Assembly (NCBI GenBank): GCA_949317995.1
Contig: OX439040.1
Coordinates: 77,907,972-77,971,971, forward strand
Direction of reading: 5' to 3'
Length of the DNA stretch: 64,000 nucleotides
DNA from: Acholoe squamosa
Taxonomy: Eukaryota; Annelida; Polychaeta; Phyllodocida; Polynoidae
Shown here: positions 55,049 to 64,000 of the stretch, one piece after another
Position numbering within the stretch: position 1 is the stretch's first letter
Layout: each line of letters opens with the position of its first letter
Notes under the pieces: model-generated
Database searches by the model: none
What the model saw: the letters and a program-made list of their open reading frames with translations, nothing else
What the model was told of the DNA's origin: nothing
Program-made: the position numbers and the translations under genes

Positions 55049-58000
55049 TTCATTGTCATTTGTATCGTGGCCATCCTCCTCATGGTCATCCTCTTCTGGG
55101 TTGCTGTCCATGTTATTGAGGTTGGCTTCACTCTCTGATTCAGAGGTGTATTTATTTTGGTCCCTTTTAGGGTATCTGCCAGGGGTTCTGTCTCTGGGTT
55201 TTCTTTTGGCCTGAGATATGTCATCAGTGATGGTGAAATCAGAGGGAACCACGAGTTTCTTGAAGGAAACTTGATTGTTGTCAGTGGGGGTGGTGGCCAC
55301 AGGGATGAAAAATACGTTCCTGTTGCTGTCACTGGACTGGGATCTCCTGTAGTTACTTGGAGAAGTGCCCCTGTTGTTGTAGGGCTGGTTGTTTCTGTTG
55401 TAAGACTCGGATCTGTCGCCAGAAGGGGTTCTAAATCTGGTCCTCCTGTTGTTGGGGTCAGATTGGCTGTTAAAACCACTTCTGTACTTGGCTTCATATT
55501 GCTTGCTGTAGCTACCACTGGGGAGTCTGTCTTTCTTCTTTTGGTTGTTATTTTGGTAGTTGTCCTTTCTGGATCTCTGATAGTTATTTTTCGTGTTGTT
55601 GTTCTTGTTATTATTGTAGCTGTTGTTGTGGCCCATGGCGCAGAGATCTGCTGATTGGCTGGAGGCCTGGGCAATGCTGTTTGCTTCTATGTTCAGCTCC
55701 TGCTTGAGTGCTAAACGTTCAACGTCAGCTATTTTCTCAGGAGTGTCGGACAGAACCACGTTTTTGATTTCTGGTCTGAGGCCATTTAGCAGGTAGTCTA
55801 CCTGAACGGATTCATCTAGGTTACTGTTGGCCAGCAGTAGAGTCATGTCTGAGATATAATCCTCTACAGACTCTTTTGGTTGCTGTCTTCTGGTCCTGTA
55901 CCCTTTAATGATAGTTGCAGGGTCAAGCTGGCCAAAACGCTTCAGGAAGGCTGTGTAAACGGCTTCTGCGTCATAGATGATGGGTTTATCAAATATGTTG
56001 GCGTAGAACCATTGAGCAGCTCTGCCTTTGAGGAAGGTGTACATACATGATGCATGTAGGTCTGGTCTAGTGGCGTGGACGTTCCTGATCCAAAATTTGA
56101 ATTCTGCTATGAATTTGGAGGCAGATCTGTATGGAGATGGTTTGTCAAAAGGCTCAGGTTTGTTGAAAGAGCTCATTTGTACTGAGGTGAGTTTGTCATG
56201 ATTGAAGCTCATGTTACCCATACTTCCAGTGACGTGTGCAGGTGCCTGTGGGTATGGGGTTGAGTATTGGCCTGTCGCACTCATTGTTGTTGGAGTGTGT
56301 GAGTGCAAGGTCTGCATAGGGATGGGCTGGTGGTTGGGGGTTTGCCCTTGAGGTGAGTAGTATACACCCTTGTAAACCGAGCCCAGGCTTGGTCCAGCGG
56401 CTGGTTGCCTCTGAGATGGCGCTCCTGCTGCCATCTGGTGTGAAAAAGGGATACTACCCATTCTGTCTTGGCTCTGATGGTGAGAAAAGGGCGTGGCACC
56501 TGTAACACCTCGAGCTGTGTTGTCTTGAAAAGCGCAGGGTGGTGTCAAAGTGTTCCCTGGTGTGAGGGCTGTTGGGTTTGAACTACCAGTTGTTCTGTTT
56601 ACTCCCTGTTGGAGACCATGTTGTTGTTGGCCTTGAGGGGGATTTGTTGGGTTGGATAGGCTTGGTGCTGGAGGAGGCGCTGTTTGTTGCTGGTCAAGTA
56701 TTCTGAAGATGTCTGACTTCATGTCGTCAAGATTTCTGGCGATCCTGTCATAGATTTCCGCAGTCATAGCTTCAGTCTGCTTTAGGGTAGCTTCACTCCT
56801 TTCTACTGCAGATCTGTGGACAGCTGTCATGCCGCGCTCCATATTTGATTTCCAAGTGTCCATTGTATCCAGTCTGTCATTCACCCTGGAGAGCTGTTCT
56901 GCAGTGCTGCTTCCAATCCTTCTGATTTCAGTGGAGATAAGGCTGATTTGACCGGCTAGTTCATTAGATAATGTATCACTGACAGCTGCAGTGCACTCTC
57001 TTATGATGTCTCTGGTCATAGCTTGGGTGTCGTTTGGTGGGGGTTGTGCAGAGGACATGTTTCTGGTGTTTTTGTGTCTGTTGAGATGTGGGAAGGTTGT
57101 CTCTGGATCTTCCTCTGATGTGCTGGAGCTGGTTAGTGTGTTGTTTGGTAATTGTGGCGTTGTGTTGAACACACTAGATGTAGCTCTGATGTTCCCCCTG
57201 ATGGCGTTATCTACACTCCTATCAAGTCTGTAATATGGGGTTCTGCTTCTAGGTCTAGGTGAGCAGGACCTGGCTCTTTTCCTGGGGCTAGGGTCTAGGG
57301 TGTGCAGGGGCAGGGAAAAGTATGATGTATTCCTGCTGCTGGCGCCGGATGACAGGTTATCAGAAGTGGCAATGCCTTCTGGGTTAGAAGGATTGTAGTA
57401 TGTGCTAAAACAATCAGTGGGTGGTCTTGAGCTAGGCCACTCTTCGTATAGCAGATTGTTGATTCTGGCTGCGAAGGCTGAGGGGGATTCCTCGGATTGG
57501 CTGCTCCGAAAACTGCAGGGGTTTACCTCTACAGCTCGTCCTACAGCGTGGCTTGGTGCTAGTCTCCACCTGGCGAAAGCTGACCTTATTCTCTCTCCCC
57601 AGTAATCAGCGTCAAGCTGTGTAGGTGTATTTGGTTCTTGGACTATATAGTTGTCCCAAGTCAAGTCAGTAGGACTGGTGTTTACAGAGTTTGTTGAGGA
57701 TGGGCCAGTACTGGTATTGTGCTGCTCGGGGTGAGTGGGGATGCTTTCCAAAGCGGCTTGTAGGTGGGGTGATCTGGCTTCCAGGTGGGAGTCAAGTTCT
57801 AGGTGGCTCGGTGTGTGGCACACAGGTGAGGTGGTAATATTGCCTGGTATTCCAGCAAGTCTTAAAGATGGAGAGTCTGAGGCAGACAGGCCAGGTAATG
57901 TTAGATTTAACTCTGGGGCAGGTGATGCCACTGGTGTACTGGTCTGTCCTCCAGTATTGTCTCCAATATGAGTGGGTGAAAAGGTGGTTTTTGTTTTACT

Positions 58001-58207
58001 CACAGGTGTTGATTTTTGTAGAGATGCTGGTAATATTGGGTCTAGAGTCAGTGCATCAGGTGATGAGTCTCTCTGGGTGGGTTCCTGATTTGGTGTTGCT
58101 TCTGCTGCTGCTGCTGCTGCTAGCTGGTTTTGGGTCGTGTCTCGTCCCGGTGTTGTAATGGCACGTTCAGGAGTTGGCTCTTTGGGCGTTGTCTCACTTT
58201 TATTCAT
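55046..58207 (-). CDS. gag: Element B gag polyprotein
   Basis: Open frame of 1053 codons with its ATG about 50 nt inside the 5' LTR. It has a disordered Pro/Ser/Thr-rich N-terminus, a poly-Ala run encoded by gct repeats (about 58095-58125), and a coiled-coil region (about 56760-57020). The Ty3 capsid core follows, with F-N-K-P-E-P-F-D-K and K-G-R-A-A-Q-W-F. The tail is rich in Asn, Arg and Ser and has no zinc knuckle. It looks whole. Confidence 0.9.
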   Translation of the reverse strand: MNKSETTPKEPTPERAITTPGRDTTQNQLAAAAAAEATPNQEPTQRDSSPDALTLDPILPASLQKSTPVSKTKTTFSPTHIGDNTGGQTSTPVASPAPELNLTLPGLSASDSPSLRLAGIPGNITTSPVCHTPSHLELDSHLEARSPHLQAALESIPTHPEQHNTSTGPSSTNSVNTSPTDLTWDNYIVQEPNTPTQLDADYWGERIRSAFARWRLAPSHAVGRAVEVNPCSFRSSQSEESPSAFAARINNLLYEEWPSSRPPTDCFSTYYNPSNPEGIATSDNLSSGASSRNTSYFSLPLHTLDPSPRKRARSCSPRPRSRTPYYRLDRSVDNAIRGNIRATSSVFNTTPQLPNNTLTSSSTSEEDPETTFPHLNRHKNTRNMSSAQPPPNDTQAMTRDIIRECTAAVSDTLSNELAGQISLISTEIRRIGSSTAEQLSRVNDRLDTMDTWKSNMERGMTAVHRSAVERSEATLKQTEAMTAEIYDRIARNLDDMKSDIFRILDQQQTAPPPAPSLSNPTNPPQGQQQHGLQQGVNRTTGSSNPTALTPGNTLTPPCAFQDNTARGVTGATPFSHHQSQDRMGSIPFSHQMAAGAPSQRQPAAGPSLGSVYKGVYYSPQGQTPNHQPIPMQTLHSHTPTTMSATGQYSTPYPQAPAHVTGSMGNMSFNHDKLTSVQMSSFNKPEPFDKPSPYRSASKFIAEFKFWIRNVHATRPDLHASCMYTFLKGRAAQWFYANIFDKPIIYDAEAVYTAFLKRFGQLDPATIIKGYRTRRQQPKESVEDYISDMTLLLANSNLDESVQVDYLLNGLRPEIKNVVLSDTPEKIADVERLALKQELNIEANSIAQASSQSADLCAMGHNNSYNNNKNNNTKNNYQRSRKDNYQNNNQKKKDRLPSGSYSKQYEAKYRSGFNSQSDPNNRRTRFRTPSGDRSESYNRNNQPYNNRGTSPSNYRRSQSSDSNRNVFFIPVATTPTDNNQVSFKKLVVPSDFTITDDISQAKRKPRDRTPGRYPKRDQNKYTSESESEANLNNMDSNPEEDDHEEDGHDTNDNE

Positions 58208-58238
58208 GGCTCATGAGAGGTGGTAACAATGGAATCTT

Positions 58239-58256
58239 CAGAGGGTTTCTCCACCA
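58239..58256 (-). promoter_or_regulatory. Element B primer binding site
   Basis: Sense TGGTGGAGAAACC begins one base after the LTR. The first 13 nt are complementary to the 3' end (ggtttctcca plus CCA) of the tRNA-like SINE head at 27533-27604. Confidence 0.7.
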
Positions 58257-58257
58257 T

Positions 58258-58927
58258 TGTCGACGGACCGTTACAAGTCATGAACATGAGCAACTCAGGA
58301 GTCCGGAGAGTACAGTTGATGAATCCACTTTATTGTAGTGTTAGGCAGGTACATGTTGGCATGGTGAAGTACAATGTGTATGCTGCCCACCTGATCAAGC
58401 TAGCTCTATACCAAGGCACTGTGTGTCATGGAGACTAGGTGTGGAGAGAGGAAAGTAAAGAATAAGAGAGTATCCCAAGCTAGTCCTGTATTCATATATA
58501 TAGGAGCAGCTCGGGGTAGGCATGACGTCAGTCTTGGGAGAAGCATGACGTCATGCTTAGGGATTGGCAAGACCCGGTGTGCCTTGCATCATCTCACCCT
58601 GGAGGGGGGGAGGGGGCTTGCCTAAAGGTGGGTCGAGCTGCCCACCTGTTGGAGGAGCAGCTCGATCCCTGATTGGCTAGGAACGGAGGTGGGTGTGAGC
58701 ACACTCCCACCCCGTACCTAGGGTTTAGCGGGGGTCGAGGTCATGACCCCTAGCCAGGATCCGGAGGTGAATCTGAGGTCACTGGCCAGGAGAGGCAGAG
58801 CTGGGTAGAGATACCTGGCTCTGTCAGATCCAAAGGTTTGGTGTAAGGGAGCCTTATAGGCGAGCTTGATCATTCGGCTTAAAATATTTCATATAATAAT
58901 TAATGAACCTTGAATACCCCATTGACA
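58258..58927 (-). repeat. Element B 5' LTR
   Basis: 670 bp, read as identical to 42115-42784, with TGTC...GACA ends and gtat following (58928-58931). Confidence 0.93.
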
Positions 58928-58931
58928 GTAT

Positions 58932-59129
58932 GTTTACTGTATGTACAAATTACCTACATACTAACTACTGTATGATTGATATTTCTTACATGTTGCCTAA
59001 AGCTGAATAAACCAGTGACAACTGGAAATAACACTATTTATTATGAGCCTGATGTATTTACTCCATACACCACTAGCCATATGATATTTCTCATATGACA
59101 ACTTGATCATGCCAATCACTAGTATGACA
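58932..59129 (+). repeat. Element D 5' LTR, right part
   Basis: Contains an AATAAA signal (gctgaataaacc, near 59005) and ends tatgaca just before a primer binding site. The left part is inferred at 40965-42114. Confidence 0.6.
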
Positions 59130-59132
59130 AAG

Positions 59133-59150
59133 TGGTGGAGAACATCCTAC
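59133..59150 (+). promoter_or_regulatory. Element D primer binding site
   Basis: tggtggagaacatcc, three bases after the LTR end. The first 10 nt match the site of element B although the families differ. Confidence 0.55.
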
Positions 59151-59180
59151 TAAGATCCCATCTCTCACAGGCTCATAAAA

Positions 59181-59300
59181 ATTAAAGCTGGTAACACAAC
59201 TAAGAACAATCATGCACACAGTAAATTAAAGCTGGTACCGCAACTAAGAACAATCATGCACACAGTAAATTAAAGCTGGTACCGCATACACACAGTAAGA
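59181..59300 (+). repeat. 44-bp tandem repeat in element D leader
   Basis: About 2.7 copies of a 44-bp unit starting attaaagctggta (59181, 59225, 59269). Confidence 0.8.
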
Positions 59301-59350
59301 CCCACTCCACCCACCCAGTGACCTTGACCTTGACACCATACCCACCAAGG

Positions 59351-59510
59351 CCACCAGTGAGATCTCCCACACATCAGTGAGATCTCCCACACACCAGTGA
59401 GATCTCCCACACATCAATGAGATCTCCCACACACCAGTGAGATCTCCCACACATCAATGAGATCTCCCACACATCAATGAGGCCTCCCACACGTCAGTGA
59501 GGTCCACCCC
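59351..59510 (+). repeat. 20-bp tandem repeat in element D leader
   Basis: About eight copies of the 20-bp unit gatctcccacacatcagtga with small changes. It lies in the untranslated leader before Gag and could be structural or packaging-related; it has no spacer pattern. Confidence 0.85.
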
Positions 59511-59880
59511 ACACATCAAGGTCTTATCAGTCAAGCTGGCAGAACAACACACAAAGACCTTACGTAGTCAGGGGCCTGTTGAAGAGGTCTCCCTCCCACC
59601 TAGGTCTAGGAGGCCCACAGGAGGCAAACCAGCCTCCAATACAACAGACCCACACTCAGTAGACCCCACACCACCCACCCTGTCTACTCAGGGAACAACC
59701 AGTTCCCAGGGATCCAACATTTCCCAGGGATCTCTACAGGACGCTCAACTCACGCTATCTACCTCAGGGGAAGAAGGATCTGCCTCAGGGGGTGGATCCA
59801 CACCCTCATCTAGATCCTCCACCCCAGCTCCAGCCTTTGACAGCCACTCCTCCAGAGACACCTCCCCCACACCCTCCATC

Positions 59881-62800
59881 ATGGACACCGATGAAGGCCC
59901 CCAACCTAATCAGACAGCTGAGAAGATAATTGCCTATGAGAAGGCCATCCAAGATGCAGTTACTGCCCTAGAGACCAACAAATCCCAGCAGGAGGAAAGG
60001 GAGAGGATCCTCAACCAACAACTGGCAGAGAGGAATGCAGCAATAGATGCTCAACAGAAGGCCATGGAAGATCAGCGGAAGTCCCTAGAGAGACAACAAC
60101 AACAGATAGCAGATCTCATGAAGATGGTATCATCCCAGACCCCACAACCTCCCACACCTGCCATCACACCTGTTGTCACACCATCTGCCTCTGGATCCAA
60201 AGATGACATCATAATCTCCATGGTGTCCAACATGACCAAACTCATAGACAGAAAACAACAGGATGACAGAAAGATCAGGCTACATGAGGTAACAAAACCC
60301 AAAACCTTTTCACACCCATCACCACTCATGTCAACAGCATTATTTATTGATCACAAATTCCCAAAATATCTGAAGGATAAGTACAAAGTGACAGACAGTG
60401 ACACCATGGTAACATATTTACCCAAGTACCTCGAAGGACAAGCACTAGCTTGGTTTGAATCCTTCAGGGAGAGTGCCACACCTGATATGTTGACATGGAC
60501 CAATGTAGTGAATAAATTAAAAGAGTATTTTGCTACTCGAGACAATATAATCTCAAGGACTGCACTCCGTGCACAAAAGGTAGATGAACCTGTCCTAGAC
60601 TATGCATGCCATCTCAGGAAAGTGTGTAATGCCCAACGCCAGAGTGATGAAATCCTAAGCAAGGCATTTACCCAAGGCATGAGGCCCTGGATCTCTGTAG
60701 CTCTTGAGAACAAGAAAATAGACTCTTTTGACCAAGCCCTAGACCTAGCCCTAGAGGTTGAGACCCAAGAGAGATCTAGGAAGGTGAGGGATGCAGAGTC
60801 CAACCCACAGCCTACTAAGAAAAAGGTCCAGGAAATCAGCACTAGTGCAGATGAAGATGTTAACCTAATGTCTAGTGCCCATGTAAGGCAACAGGAGGCT
60901 AAGGTTGCATCAAGAGACCCTACCGGTAGATACAGAGGAAATAACTATGACCCCAACTACCAATCCAATAGAGGTAGAGGTAGAGGGGGCAACAACAACA
61001 ACCGGGGGGGTCACAACAGTAGGAAAGACAGCAGCTCTTCCAACTCCAACAATGGTAACTCTTCATACAGTGATAGGAGAGACAGAACCCCAAGTAATGG
61101 CAGATCCTATAATAATCAAGGATCCAACAGTAGGAGCCAGAGTCCACATAGGAACTACAACTCTGGATCCTACAACAACTCTGGATCCTACAACAGCAGC
61201 CAGGGTTCAAACAACTCTGGATCCTATAATCAAGGATCCAACAGTAGGAGCCAGAGTCCACATAGGAACTACAACAGTGGATCCTACAACAACAATGGCG
61301 CCTACAACAACCAGAGATCCAATAACTCCGGTCAATACAGCAACTCTGGTCAATATAACCAGGGTTCCAACTCACGCCGGGAGGATTACAAACCTGACAC
61401 AAGAGGTTACCAGGGGAACCAACAAAGTAACCCCCAAAAAACCACCTCATGTGATGGATCAAATCTCCAAACTCCTGGTGGCAAGCATCTCAACCACCCC
61501 ACAGAACCAGGAAAACTAGGATGTCACAGTGCCGATGGGCCAGTGCACTGTGACACCCCAAATACAAACAATCAATCAGGATTAACAAAGATCCAACCAG
61601 AGACAATTGCTAGTGCAAATCTACCATCTAACAGACAGAGACGTCCATCAGTGATACACATCACCCCACCAGATTCATCATCAAAGGATACAGGTGAGAG
61701 TACCAAGCTTTCTATTGTACTTCTTCAAAATGGCTGTATCAATGCAAATCTATATGATGTTTCAGATGTACAATGTTTGGTTGATACAGGTGCTACTATC
61801 ACCTGTGTCAGACAATCATTCCTCATGGATCTCCAGAAGAGATTCCATATCCAACTGAGGAAATCTAAAATTAACATCCATTTGGCAGATGGATCGGTGT
61901 GTCATGTTAGACATTCAGCTATGCTGAACTTTAGAATCCAAGGTGTCAGATTCCAATACCAATTTGCGGTAATTCCCAACCTCACACAGCCCGTTGTCCT
62001 CGGCACAGATTTCTTAAGCACTACAAAATCTCAAATTGAATTTAATGTTGATCCTGAACAAATTCTCAAACCCATTAGGGCAGTGAGGGATTTTACCATC
62101 CCTCCATTCTCTGAACTTGCAGTATTGGGTAAGGTCACATCTACTCAATCACTGCAAGGGAAAACTGGAGTAGTAGATAACCTCCAAAGAAATAACAATG
62201 CCCCATATCTAGTTCAAAGGGCAGCAGTAACCCCCAGGGAAAATAACAAACATCCCCTAGTGTTACTCAACACCAGCAGGCGCCCACATAAAATCAAAAA
62301 GGGTGCCATCATAGCTCTATTTCAGGAAGTCAAGGAATCTGATTTAGAAAAACCTCAACAGGTGTCAGACACTACCCCACACACTGATCAATCCATCTCA
62401 GCCATACGGCCTGAGGATGTAACTCAATTCAGTGACACAGACTCAGACTGTGAGTCCACATATGCTGACCCTGAACCCAACTCAATCAGACTCTCTGAAA
62501 TAGCCGCTATACATAGTGAGGCACATGACCTCGAGCCAGAATTGGAAGAGAATGTTCCACCAAAATCTGTGCTCACATCCAAAGATCAGCATGATAGATT
62601 AGGATCACTGCTGACCAAGTATGATGATGTATTTGTAGGAAAAGATGGAGACATTGGTGCCACACACCTGTATACACACTCAATACATGTAAAACCTGAG
62701 GCAGTACCATGTCATTTCCTACCATATAGACAAACACCAGAAAAACAGGCCGCAATAGGGGAAGAGTGTGAAAGGCTAGTACAACAGGGCATTCTGAGAG

Positions 62801-64000
62801 AATGTGCTGAAGGCCCCTGGGCTTCCAGATCCTTTTTAGTACAAAAATCATCGGGAGGCCATCGGCTCGTCACAGATTTTCGTTATTTGAACCAGAACAC
62901 GATAAATCAAGCCTTATCTACACCCCGGGCCGATGACACTCTAGACATGATAGGGTCACTCAGACCAAGAGTATTCAGTAAGCTAGATGCCCAACAGGGA
63001 TTTTTTCAAATTCCTATAAGACAGGAGGATCAGCATAAAACCGCATTCATAGCAAATGACAAAAAATATGTCTATGAAAGGATGCCGATGGGTTTAGCGA
63101 CGGCACCGGCGGGATTCTGCCATCTAGTCACATTAATTCTGAACAAACTCAAGTACAAATGTGCCCTACCATACCTAGATGACATATTGGTATTATCACC
63201 ATCAATCGAACAACACTTCCATGACCTGGAAGATGTGTTCAACAGCCTAAGAGTTGGTAAACTCAAACTGAAGAAATCAAAATGTGAATACTTCATAGAC
63301 AGAATAGACTTCTTGGGAATGAGAGTCACACCCATGGGACTGCAACCATCTCCCACAAAGGTGGAATCAATCAAAACCTTCCCAACACCAAAATCAGTCA
63401 AAAATGTCCGATCCTTCACAGGCCTATGCCAATACTTCAAAAAGTTTATCAAAGGTTATGCCCAAATTGCTAGACCATTATATGATCTACAGACACATCT
63501 CAAAGCATTTGTCTGGACAGAAGAGGCAGATAATGCTTTCAAAACATTAAAGCATGCCCTCTGTACCAATGCTCTTCTCAGATATCCAAACTATGAGAAA
63601 GAGTTCAGTTTGGCAACTGATGCTTCCAATGTGAGTTTAGGAGCTGTACTCTCACAGAGAGATAATGAAGGAGTGCTCAGACCAGTAGCCTTTGCAGGTA
63701 GAACCCTCTCCAAACATGAGAGAAATTACAATACCACAGAGAGAGAACTACTGGGAGTAGTGTATGGAGTATTACACTTCAGACACTATCTAGAGACTAG
63801 ACATTTCCAATTATACACAGACCATGCAGCCCTAATCCCACTATTAACCAATACAGGACTCACACATAGATGGGCCAGATGGGCTCTAGACATACAACAA
63901 TTTTCATTCACCATCCAACACGTGAAAGGTGATGATAACACACCACCAGATGCTATGTCTAGAAGAGAATACCCAGATTCTGGACCCATGACTAACCCTC
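59881..64000 (+). CDS. gag-pol: Element D Gag-Pol polyprotein in one frame, runs off right edge
   Basis: One open frame of at least 1373 codons from the ATG at 59881; the frame is open from 59461 but holds no earlier ATG. Order: Gln/Glu-rich coiled coil (residues about 20-85), Ty3-type capsid (about 130-300), an RGG-like and Ser/Asn/Gly/Tyr repeat tail (about 345-520) and aspartic protease D-T-G-A near residue 637. RT with D-A-Q-Q-G-F and Y-L-D-D (near 1098-1101) and most of RNase H follow. Integrase lies beyond the window. There is no zinc knuckle and no stop or frame change between Gag and Pol. The visible part looks whole. Confidence 0.9.
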   Translation, partial: MDTDEGPQPNQTAEKIIAYEKAIQDAVTALETNKSQQEERERILNQQLAERNAAIDAQQKAMEDQRKSLERQQQQIADLMKMVSSQTPQPPTPAITPVVTPSASGSKDDIIISMVSNMTKLIDRKQQDDRKIRLHEVTKPKTFSHPSPLMSTALFIDHKFPKYLKDKYKVTDSDTMVTYLPKYLEGQALAWFESFRESATPDMLTWTNVVNKLKEYFATRDNIISRTALRAQKVDEPVLDYACHLRKVCNAQRQSDEILSKAFTQGMRPWISVALENKKIDSFDQALDLALEVETQERSRKVRDAESNPQPTKKKVQEISTSADEDVNLMSSAHVRQQEAKVASRDPTGRYRGNNYDPNYQSNRGRGRGGNNNNRGGHNSRKDSSSSNSNNGNSSYSDRRDRTPSNGRSYNNQGSNSRSQSPHRNYNSGSYNNSGSYNSSQGSNNSGSYNQGSNSRSQSPHRNYNSGSYNNNGAYNNQRSNNSGQYSNSGQYNQGSNSRREDYKPDTRGYQGNQQSNPQKTTSCDGSNLQTPGGKHLNHPTEPGKLGCHSADGPVHCDTPNTNNQSGLTKIQPETIASANLPSNRQRRPSVIHITPPDSSSKDTGESTKLSIVLLQNGCINANLYDVSDVQCLVDTGATITCVRQSFLMDLQKRFHIQLRKSKINIHLADGSVCHVRHSAMLNFRIQGVRFQYQFAVIPNLTQPVVLGTDFLSTTKSQIEFNVDPEQILKPIRAVRDFTIPPFSELAVLGKVTSTQSLQGKTGVVDNLQRNNNAPYLVQRAAVTPRENNKHPLVLLNTSRRPHKIKKGAIIALFQEVKESDLEKPQQVSDTTPHTDQSISAIRPEDVTQFSDTDSDCESTYADPEPNSIRLSEIAAIHSEAHDLEPELEENVPPKSVLTSKDQHDRLGSLLTKYDDVFVGKDGDIGATHLYTHSIHVKPEAVPCHFLPYRQTPEKQAAIGEECERLVQQGILRECAEGPWASRSFLVQKSSGGHRLVTDFRYLNQNTINQALSTPRADDTLDMIGSLRPRVFSKLDAQQGFFQIPIRQEDQHKTAFIANDKKYVYERMPMGLATAPAGFCHLVTLILNKLKYKCALPYLDDILVLSPSIEQHFHDLEDVFNSLRVGKLKLKKSKCEYFIDRIDFLGMRVTPMGLQPSPTKVESIKTFPTPKSVKNVRSFTGLCQYFKKFIKGYAQIARPLYDLQTHLKAFVWTEEADNAFKTLKHALCTNALLRYPNYEKEFSLATDASNVSLGAVLSQRDNEGVLRPVAFAGRTLSKHERNYNTTERELLGVVYGVLHFRHYLETRHFQLYTDHAALIPLLTNTGLTHRWARWALDIQQFSFTIQHVKGDDNTPPDAMSRREYPDSGPMTNP

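Larger units (their letters stand above)
42115..58927 (-). mobile_element. Element B: 16.8-kb env-bearing Ty3-like element with identical LTRs
   Basis: Bounded by 670-bp LTRs that I read as identical, with TGTC...GACA ends and a 4-bp gtat duplication (42111-42114 and 58928-58931). Sense order: LTR, primer site, gag, UAG, pol, leader exon, accessory ORF, env, a 3.9-kb 3' region with a further ORF, polypurine tract, LTR. Gag looks whole; pol and env appear broken, about three breaks in all. Identical LTRs mean a very recent insertion. It is unusually long for the group because of the 3' region. Confidence 0.93.
40965..64000 (+). mobile_element. Element D: Ty3-type retroelement, inserted in E and carrying B in its 5' LTR
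   Basis: The internal region starts at about 59130 with a primer binding site and one Gag-Pol frame that runs off the right edge. The 5' LTR is inferred to start with tgatat at 40965, where element E stops, and to end with tatgaca at 59129, interrupted by element B. What is visible of the coding region looks whole. It belongs to a different family from A/B/E: no stop between Gag and Pol, a distinct capsid, and RT with Y-L-D-D. Confidence 0.7.

Noticed and set aside
59351-59510. Regular 20-bp repeats that could suggest a CRISPR array
   Set aside because: The units are head to tail without unique spacers and lie in a retroelement leader in animal-type DNA.
61143-61263. A host gene with Ser/Asn/Gly repeats
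   Set aside because: The repeats are in frame within the Gag tail of element D.

Overview
The window looks like repeat-rich, largely gene-free DNA of an animal, probably an aquatic invertebrate. That guess rests on Ty3-type retroelements with an envelope gene, a Polinton/adintovirus-like fragment with a BIR protein, a LINE with an RT domain, tRNA-derived SINEs and several small inverted-repeat elements. I found no convincing host gene, rRNA, CRISPR array or bacterial-type operon. The species cannot be named from the sequence alone.

Layout. (1) 1-13111: element A, an env-bearing Ty3/gypsy-like element on the minus strand, cut by the left edge, with its 5' LTR at 12435-13111. (2) 13112-28.0 kb: intergenic DNA with a LINE fragment, SINEs, MITEs, palindromes and a family of hairpins built on GCATCATGC. 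(3) 28.5-35.45 kb: broken Polinton/adintovirus-like remains (BIR protein, two unknown proteins, protein-primed DNA polymerase B). (4) 35726-36847: a CACTA-like MITE. (5) 36.85 kb to the right edge: a three-level nest. Element E (plus strand, same family as A) is cut at about 40964 by element D (plus strand, a different Ty3-type family with Gag and Pol in one frame). D's 5' LTR is in turn cut by element B (42115-58927, minus strand, same family as A). B has two 670-bp LTRs that read as identical and a 4-bp target duplication (gtat), so it is the youngest insertion.

How the A/B/E family seems to work. Gag and Pol share one frame separated by a single UAG, in the same context in all three copies, which suggests gammaretrovirus-like read-through. 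Downstream of pol, A and B both carry a TATA-like box, a 29-nt leader exon holding an ATG and a donor, and then two acceptors, one opening an unknown accessory ORF and one opening Env. The donor leaves phase 2 and both acceptors keep frame in both copies; the first intron is 285 nt in each. Element B also has a far-downstream acceptor whose exon is open in two frames, one fitting the leader and one fitting a donor at the end of env. On the opposite strand it has a TATA box followed by a small two-exon candidate gene. Together these suggest a complex-retrovirus-like expression plan (internal promoter, shared leader, alternative splicing) in an invertebrate Ty3-type element; I consider this the most interesting content of the window. 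It rests on sequence signals only; transcripts would decide it.

Limits: all calls come from reading the sequence and known motifs. No alignment or database search was run. Repeat boundaries outside the LTRs are approximate.
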